Below are positions 62,580-64,000 of a DNA stretch of 64,000 nt, piece by piece. A model generated the notes under the pieces. It ran no database searches, was not told the DNA's origin, and saw only the letters and a list, made by a program, of their open reading frames with translations. Position numbers and translations under genes: made by a program. Source of the DNA: an uncultured Lachnospiraceae bacterium (GTDB lineage Bacteria > Bacillota > Clostridia > Lachnospirales > Lachnospiraceae); the NCBI GenBank assembly GCA_910579495.1, contig CAJTVD010000003.1, positions 22,136 through 86,135 of the forward strand. The letters run 5' to 3'. Within the stretch, counting starts at the first letter, position 1, and every line of letters starts with the position of its first letter.

Positions 62580-64000
62580 TTACCACTCACGCCCGCTGTT
62601 ATTCAGTCTCTTTTCAAAATATTTTTCATTTGCCCGGAATCCGCTTCCCACATCTTCCCCACGGAGCCCAATCAATTCCAGCACTTGTTGGTAAGGCGTG
62701 CCGGGGAAAGCATGGTAACCGCACTGGTCGCTCCCTACCGGAACTGCTATTTGTATTCCCTGCCATTCTACCACCGCAGTTTCCCTCCACTCATAGTCCT
62801 CCTGCCCTACCAGATTGTCCCTGTCAAACTCCTGCCAGGCTGTCCATATCCCTCCAGCCATAAACGCCAGAAAAAATATCCATGAGAAAAACTGGCTCCC
62901 ACGCCGTCCCTGCGTAAATATGGCCGAAAACACAATACATACCGGAAGAAGAAGGTATACCACACCGTATCTCATCAGCGGCGCGGTAAAAATCCATACT
63001 GCCAGGCCTGAAAGCACAAAAATCAGCAAGATATTGTGCAATCCCTTATTCTTCTGCCCCACCCCCTTAAGCAAAAGCATCACAACTCCGGCAGCGGCAG
63101 CCAGCCCCAGCACAATTAACACCTGATAAAACACAGATTGCCCCGAAAACCATATGGGAATCCACTCCCTGAAAGGCATATCGTACAGGGAAACATCCTT
63201 GATCCCCCGCCCCCATACCATAATTTCCCTGCTGTCACAGGTAAGCACAGATTCCGGCATCTTCCAGTCAAAGGAAAAAAAGTCCAGCTGGGGATAGGGG
63301 TATAATAAATAGCCGGAGATTATGACATTTCTCACCGCCCAGGGTGCTACGGCTGCCGCCCCGGAGAACATATACCCCAAAACCGTCTTCCATCTTTTTT
63401 CCTTTACCAGTACAAAGAAGGGATAAACCGCAAAAAGCGCACAGGCCATGGTAGATAATTTAACCGTAACAGCCCATACACCCAGCAAACCAAGGAACGC
63501 ATAGGGTTCTGCTTCCCTAATCCCGGCTTCTGTAAATTCGCTCCATTTGGCACAAATATATAAAACCAGCAGCATAGGGAGAATGTCCGATGAAGGGGAA
63601 GACATTACCTCCCTGTTTAGCCAGATATACACTGCCATTGCAGCCTTAAAAAAGTCACAAAGCTGAAGGGGCTGCTTTTTTACCACATGGCTGCTCCCCA
63701 GGGCATATACCGAAAACATGCAGCACAAAAACCCATTCATCCCATGGAGGGACTGCCCTCCAAGCCATTTCAGGCTAAAGAGTGCCTGAAGGGGCATAAA
63801 AGCGCTGTTATATGCCAGCCGGTTATGCAGATTGCCCATACCTGGCACCACACCATATTCTTCTATCCACCGGATTGACTGGGCATGGTATAAATAAGTA
63901 TCATAAACCCCAGGACTTTGGGCAGTCAACAGTGCCGCCGCCAATACACAGATAACCGCAACGCCCCATTGTACCGCAGATATTTTCCCCAAAAAGGCCG
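62580..64000 (-). CDS. LIC_10190-type membrane glycosyltransferase-like protein, start cut by window edge
   Basis: The frame is open to the window's right edge and its first codons have no ribosome site, so the start is probably beyond 64000; a TTG at 63992 is the only candidate inside. At least 470 residues and about ten helices are present. The first outer loop YDTYLYHAQSIRWIEEYG and VVPGMGNLHNRLAYNS are the marks of the LIC_10190-like family of surface-glycan membrane proteins. A soluble C-terminus of about 80 residues follows. Confidence 0.8.
   Translation of the reverse strand, partial: AFLGKISAVQWGVAVICVLAAALLTAQSPGVYDTYLYHAQSIRWIEEYGVVPGMGNLHNRLAYNSAFMPLQALFSLKWLGGQSLHGMNGFLCCMFSVYALGSSHVVKKQPLQLCDFFKAAMAVYIWLNREVMSSPSSDILPMLLVLYICAKWSEFTEAGIREAEPYAFLGLLGVWAVTVKLSTMACALFAVYPFFVLVKEKRWKTVLGYMFSGAAAVAPWAVRNVIISGYLLYPYPQLDFFSFDWKMPESVLTCDSREIMVWGRGIKDVSLYDMPFREWIPIWFSGQSVFYQVLIVLGLAAAAGVVMLLLKGVGQKNKGLHNILLIFVLSGLAVWIFTAPLMRYGVVYLLLPVCIVFSAIFTQGRRGSQFFSWIFFLAFMAGGIWTAWQEFDRDNLVGQEDYEWRETAVVEWQGIQIAVPVGSDQCGYHAFPGTPYQQVLELIGLRGEDVGSGFRANEKYFEKRLNNSGREW

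Noticed and set aside
1..64000. CRISPR array, IS element, tRNA, rRNA or phage genes
   Set aside because: No spaced direct repeats, transposase-like proteins, cloverleaf or rRNA segments were seen on reading the sequence.

Overview
The window is one large surface-glycan biosynthesis region. Gene content, low-to-moderate GC, Gram-positive style ribosome binding sites (GGAGG) and sigma-A-like promoters (TTGnnn-17-TATAAT) suggest a Clostridia member, probably Lachnospiraceae. This is an inference; there is no rRNA, tRNA or housekeeping gene to confirm it. No phage, insertion sequence, CRISPR array or tRNA was seen.

Region A (1-16.7 kb, minus strand) is a long operon read from a strong promoter at about 16.79 kb. 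It starts with a hydrolysing UDP-GlcNAc 2-epimerase (neuC/legG type). It continues with a stand-alone CBS pair, a GtrII-type membrane transferase, a DRE-TIM aldolase, a HAD phosphatase and an acetolactate-synthase-like TPP enzyme. After these come several glycosyltransferases, membrane GT-C proteins and a short-chain epimerase. The first gene is cut by the left edge.

Region B (16.8-23.4 kb) holds the rest of the nonulosonic (sialic-like) acid genes: neuA, neuB and a MaoC hydratase on the minus strand, and two NodB-type deacetylases and a GNAT-like protein on the plus strand. Two divergent promoter regions here look like copies of each other. A bidirectional terminator and a long inverted repeat separate the transcripts.

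Region C (23.7-31.4 kb) is a plus-strand cassette with four translationally coupled genes: a CotH-kinase/lamin-tail protein, a carbohydrate-binding lipoprotein (DUF4353-like), a VTC polyphosphate-polymerase domain protein and a DUF4956 membrane protein. A GT-C gene on the minus strand and an SGNH-hydrolase lipoprotein follow.

Region D (31.4-64 kb, minus strand) is more than 32 kb of genes in one direction. It has two PglK-like ABC flippases, two GtrB-like polyprenyl-phosphate glycosyltransferases, many GT2/GT4 enzymes, several large membrane GT-C-like proteins, a DegT aminotransferase, a second epimerase and two tandem glucose-1-phosphate cytidylyltransferase paralogues. The last gene is cut by the right edge. 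No Wzx or Wzy is evident, so export by ABC flippase and transfer from polyprenyl-phosphate sugars by membrane GT-C enzymes is the likely logic.

The observations most worth following up are: two poly-G tracts that put glycosyltransferase starts out of frame, the coupled CotH-VTC-DUF4956 operon, the combination of neu genes with MaoC, deacetylase and acyltransferase genes, and a truncated ATP-grasp remnant.
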